From Anaerolineae bacterium (GTDB taxonomy: Bacteria > Chloroflexota > Anaerolineae > Anaerolineales > E44-bin32), in contig DUEZ01000075.1 of NCBI GenBank assembly GCA_011174825.1, positions 104,507 through 168,506 on the forward strand: 64,000 nt of DNA. The letters are read 5' to 3'. Below the pieces are notes generated by a model. The model was not told the DNA's origin. It made no database searches and worked only from the letters and a program-made list of their open reading frames with translations. Of the stretch, positions 62,011-64,000 are shown in pieces. The position numbers and the translations under genes are program-made. Position 1 is the stretch's first letter, and each line of letters begins with the position of its first letter.

Positions 62011-62574
62011 ATGGAACGAGACGAAGCTTTAGCCATCATCCAAGAATTTGTACAGAACCAGAACCTTCGGCGCCATATGCTTGCTGTGGAAGCAGCAATG
62101 CGTGACTATGCGAAGTTTTATGGGGAAGATTCTGACGAATGGGGGCTTGTGGGCTTGTTGCACGATTTCGATTGGGAGATACATCCTTCACTCGAAAGCC
62201 ATCCTCAGGAGGGCGCACCGATCCTTCAGGAGCGCGGTGTCCCGGAACATATCATTCGTTGCATCCTATCCCACGCAGACCATACAGGTGTCCCTCGCCA
62301 AACACTCATGGAACGTGCGCTTTACGCTTGTGACGAAATCACCGGTTTGATCGTCGCTGTTGCCTTGGTGCGTCCCTCTCGTTCGTTGCATGATTTAAAA
62401 GTCCGCTCCGTCCGCAAGAAATGGAAGGAAACCCGATTCGCGGCGAACGTCGATCGAGACCAGATCGCCCGTGGCGCTGAAGAGCTTGGTGTAGATCTCT
62501 GGGAACATGTTGATCGGGTCATCCATGCGATGCAAACAATAGCCGAGGAATTAGGCTTAGAAGAGAATAGCTGA
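62011..62574 (+). CDS. HD domain phosphohydrolase family protein
   Basis: I start it at 62011 (MERDEALAIIQEFVQNQNLRRHMLAVEAAM) with gaaaggg upstream; the track start is 24 codons earlier, inside the previous gene. The 187-residue protein keeps all HD ligands: RRHMLAVE, LLHDFDWE, SHPQEG, SHADHTG and the late CDEITG. It resembles the small predicted HD hydrolases. The substrate is unknown. Confidence 0.87.
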   Translation: MERDEALAIIQEFVQNQNLRRHMLAVEAAMRDYAKFYGEDSDEWGLVGLLHDFDWEIHPSLESHPQEGAPILQERGVPEHIIRCILSHADHTGVPRQTLMERALYACDEITGLIVAVALVRPSRSLHDLKVRSVRKKWKETRFAANVDRDQIARGAEELGVDLWEHVDRVIHAMQTIAEELGLEENS

Positions 62575-62637
62575 TCAGACCACCTCGATGGCATAATAAG
62601 CCGTTCAATCTTCTGCAGCTTGACAAAACGACGATCC

Positions 62638-62666
62638 TTGGGAACTTATCAAGCTGCTGGTATAAT
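62638..62666 (+). promoter_or_regulatory. Promoter of the LysM protein gene
   Basis: TTGGGA (62638-62643), 17-base spacer ending in TGG, and TATAAT (62661-62666). The predicted start is 30 bases before the ATG at 62703. Confidence 0.7.
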
Positions 62667-62702
62667 TCGACGGCTTTAAAGGTCATCTGACCACCCACGA
62701 AA

Positions 62703-63842
62703 ATGACAGACCAAGTGCAAGAAACTTCTTCCGATCGCCTCTTGTGCCCGACCTGTGGCACCAGCTTGGCGGAAAACGCCTCTCGATGTGTCGTCTGTGG
62801 GACGGTATTACAAACGGCAAAAGGGCGGAATCCACCGCGAACTAGGGCTCAAATAACTCTCTCCTTACCACTTGCATTAGCTTTAATCGCGATCTTCGCG
62901 CTGCTTTCGGCAGGCTTGACATATGGTGCAACAGCCCTTTTAGGTGATAACCAAGAGGCAATCCCTTCGCTAACCCCAACTTTCACAGCGACTCAATCGC
63001 TCACTCCCGAGCCAACCGCCACCGAAACAATCGCCTCCAGCCCAACACCCCTTCCAACTCTCGCTTATGTGATTGTCGCTGGTGATACCTGTTTGGGCAT
63101 CGCGGTTTCTTTCGATGTGTCGGTCCAATCCATCAGGCTCATGAATCCAGGCTTGATATGTGAGGCGTTAACGGTCGGAAATACGATATTCCTCCCCCAA
63201 CCAACACCCACACCATCCCCCGAACCAACAGCCACACTGCCACCTGAGGAAGCTACTCTGGCTGCCTGTGAGACAATCACGTACACCGTGGAAGCCAACG
63301 ATACCCTGGGCGGTATAGCATCAAACTACAATGTCAGTATGCGATCGATTATGGACTTTAATGGCATGACCAGCGAAACGGTCTTACTTGGCCAAGTGCT
63401 TATCATCCCTCTTTGTGAACGGCTACCTACACCTGGTCCCTCCCCGACCGCAACTTCCCCACCACCCCATCCGGCTCCTAATCTGCTCTTACCGCAAGAC
63501 GGGGCGCCATTCACCCTCGCCCATGACACGGTCACCCTCCAATGGGCCTCCGTTGGTGAACTGCGTGAAAATGAAGTTTATCGTGTGATCGTTGAAGATA
63601 TCACCGAAGGATCCGGTACAGTGAAACTTGAAGCGTATGTCAGCGATACCAAGTACATTGTCCCGACTTCGATGCGCCCGACGGAACCTGTCCCGCATAT
63701 TATGCGGTGGTGGGTGCAGGTTGTCCGTCAAGTTGGGACCACTGTAGAGGGTAAACCATCCTATCGCTCCGCTGGTGCTATCAGCATCAAGCGCGATTTT
63801 ACCTGGTCAGGTGCTGTACCCGGTGCAACAGCTACACCGTAG
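62703..63842 (+). CDS. Membrane-anchored protein with zinc ribbon and two LysM domains
   Basis: The 379-residue protein begins with a zinc ribbon (CPTCGTSLAENASRCVVCGT, about 15-34), one membrane helix (about 55-78), a Thr/Pro-rich linker, LysM 1 (about 119-162; YVIVAGDTCLGIAVSFDVSVQSIRLMNPG), a second linker with TPTPSPEPTATLPP, LysM 2 (about 195-240; YTVEANDTLGGIASNYNVSMRSIMDFNG) and a C-terminal beta-rich domain (about 265-370). LysM domains bind peptidoglycan-type glycans. The two Cys in each LysM half may form a disulfide. It probably links the cell envelope to a cytoplasmic zinc-ribbon contact. Confidence 0.85.
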   Translation: MTDQVQETSSDRLLCPTCGTSLAENASRCVVCGTVLQTAKGRNPPRTRAQITLSLPLALALIAIFALLSAGLTYGATALLGDNQEAIPSLTPTFTATQSLTPEPTATETIASSPTPLPTLAYVIVAGDTCLGIAVSFDVSVQSIRLMNPGLICEALTVGNTIFLPQPTPTPSPEPTATLPPEEATLAACETITYTVEANDTLGGIASNYNVSMRSIMDFNGMTSETVLLGQVLIIPLCERLPTPGPSPTATSPPPHPAPNLLLPQDGAPFTLAHDTVTLQWASVGELRENEVYRVIVEDITEGSGTVKLEAYVSDTKYIVPTSMRPTEPVPHIMRWWVQVVRQVGTTVEGKPSYRSAGAISIKRDFTWSGAVPGATATP

Positions 63843-63872
63843 TGGTTTAATAACAATATAGGTAGTAACTGT

Positions 63873-63901
63873 AGGACAGGCCTGGAAGCCTGCCCTGTTT
63901 A
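63873..63901 (+). terminator. Terminator after the LysM protein gene
   Basis: ggaCAGGC-ctggaa-GCCTGccctgtttaatt forms a stem followed by a short T-run, about 35 bases after the stop. Confidence 0.55.
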
Positions 63902-63905
63902 ATTG

Positions 63906-63948
63906 CGCACCCTAAAGGGTGCGGCTACATTGGATATCACCTCCCCGG
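63906..63948. repeat. Intergenic repeat, family R2 (copy 4, without R3)
   Basis: GCGCACCCTAAAGGGTGCGGCTACATTGGATATCACCTCCCC repeats the R2 block of 16561 and 55667. A different sequence follows: the hairpin GGGGCTG-tcccaaaaggt-CAGCCCC (63947-63971). Confidence 0.75.
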
Positions 63949-64000
63949 GGCTGTCCCAAAAGGTCAGCCCCATTCGCGTTTTAGGGAGATATCCATACAA

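Noticed and set aside
1-64000. CRISPR array, prophage or complete insertion sequence
   Set aside because: No regularly spaced direct repeats, Cas, integrase, transposase or phage structural genes were seen anywhere in the window.

Overview
The window looks like bacterial chromosome from a member of the Chloroflexota, probably Anaerolineae-like. This is inferred from the gene set, the fermentative or anaerobic ferredoxin enzymes, and the many short palindromic intergenic repeats; no rRNA or marker phylogeny is available here. Genes are densely packed, often with 4-base start/stop overlaps, and there is no phage, transposase or CRISPR array.

Layout. 1-6176: the 5' part of mutS running off the left edge, then a ROK sugar kinase and an oligopeptide-type ABC importer without ATPases. 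6436-8861: miaA, yraN and a lone cyclic-nucleotide-binding protein. 9060-14959: a branched-chain amino acid importer (livK, a hypothetical gene, livH, livM, livG, livF) behind a terminator-ended leader. 15090-20225: proC with its own attenuator-like leader, an ornithine cyclodeaminase-family gene, an FAD amine/amino-acid oxidase and a CinA homologue with a degenerate C-terminus. 20403-29882: a GT-C-like membrane glycosyltransferase, tRNA-Gly(CCC), an ABC-2 exporter, an ECF sigma factor with a membrane DUF5667-type partner, and small unknown genes; two decayed copies of the tRNA 3' half lie in this block. 30135-32520: argF and pyk.

33246-61222 is the most interesting part, an anaerobic carbon and electron island. 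On the minus strand one long operon encodes a four-subunit 2-oxoacid:ferredoxin oxidoreductase (korDABC order), a 1140-residue HdrA-HdrA-MvhD fusion, an HdrD-like CCG iron-sulfur protein and EtfAB. This is a plausible flavin-based electron bifurcation or confurcation module tied to 2-oxoglutarate. Divergent from it, the plus strand encodes a SucC-like subunit with an extra C-terminal ferredoxin domain, a TolB/pseudo-erythromycin-esterase lipoprotein, a SucD-like subunit, a short citrate-synthase-like (citryl-CoA lyase-like) protein, a degenerate HD protein, a LeuCD-type aconitase pair, an MFS transporter, an isocitrate dehydrogenase with NADP-type residues and an MmgE/PrpD protein. A second KorAB-type oxidoreductase with a GntR/FCD regulator follows on the minus strand. 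Together these genes cover acetyl-CoA/oxaloacetate - citrate - isocitrate - 2-oxoglutarate - succinyl-CoA - succinate, in an arrangement that could run oxidatively or as a reductive (or reversed) TCA cycle.

61356-64000: a SanA/YdcF-type protein, an intact HD protein, a zinc-ribbon/LysM membrane protein and a dispersed repeat at the right edge. Four families of short palindromic repeats (called R1-R4 below) are scattered through the intergenic regions, one of them inside the Hdr operon.
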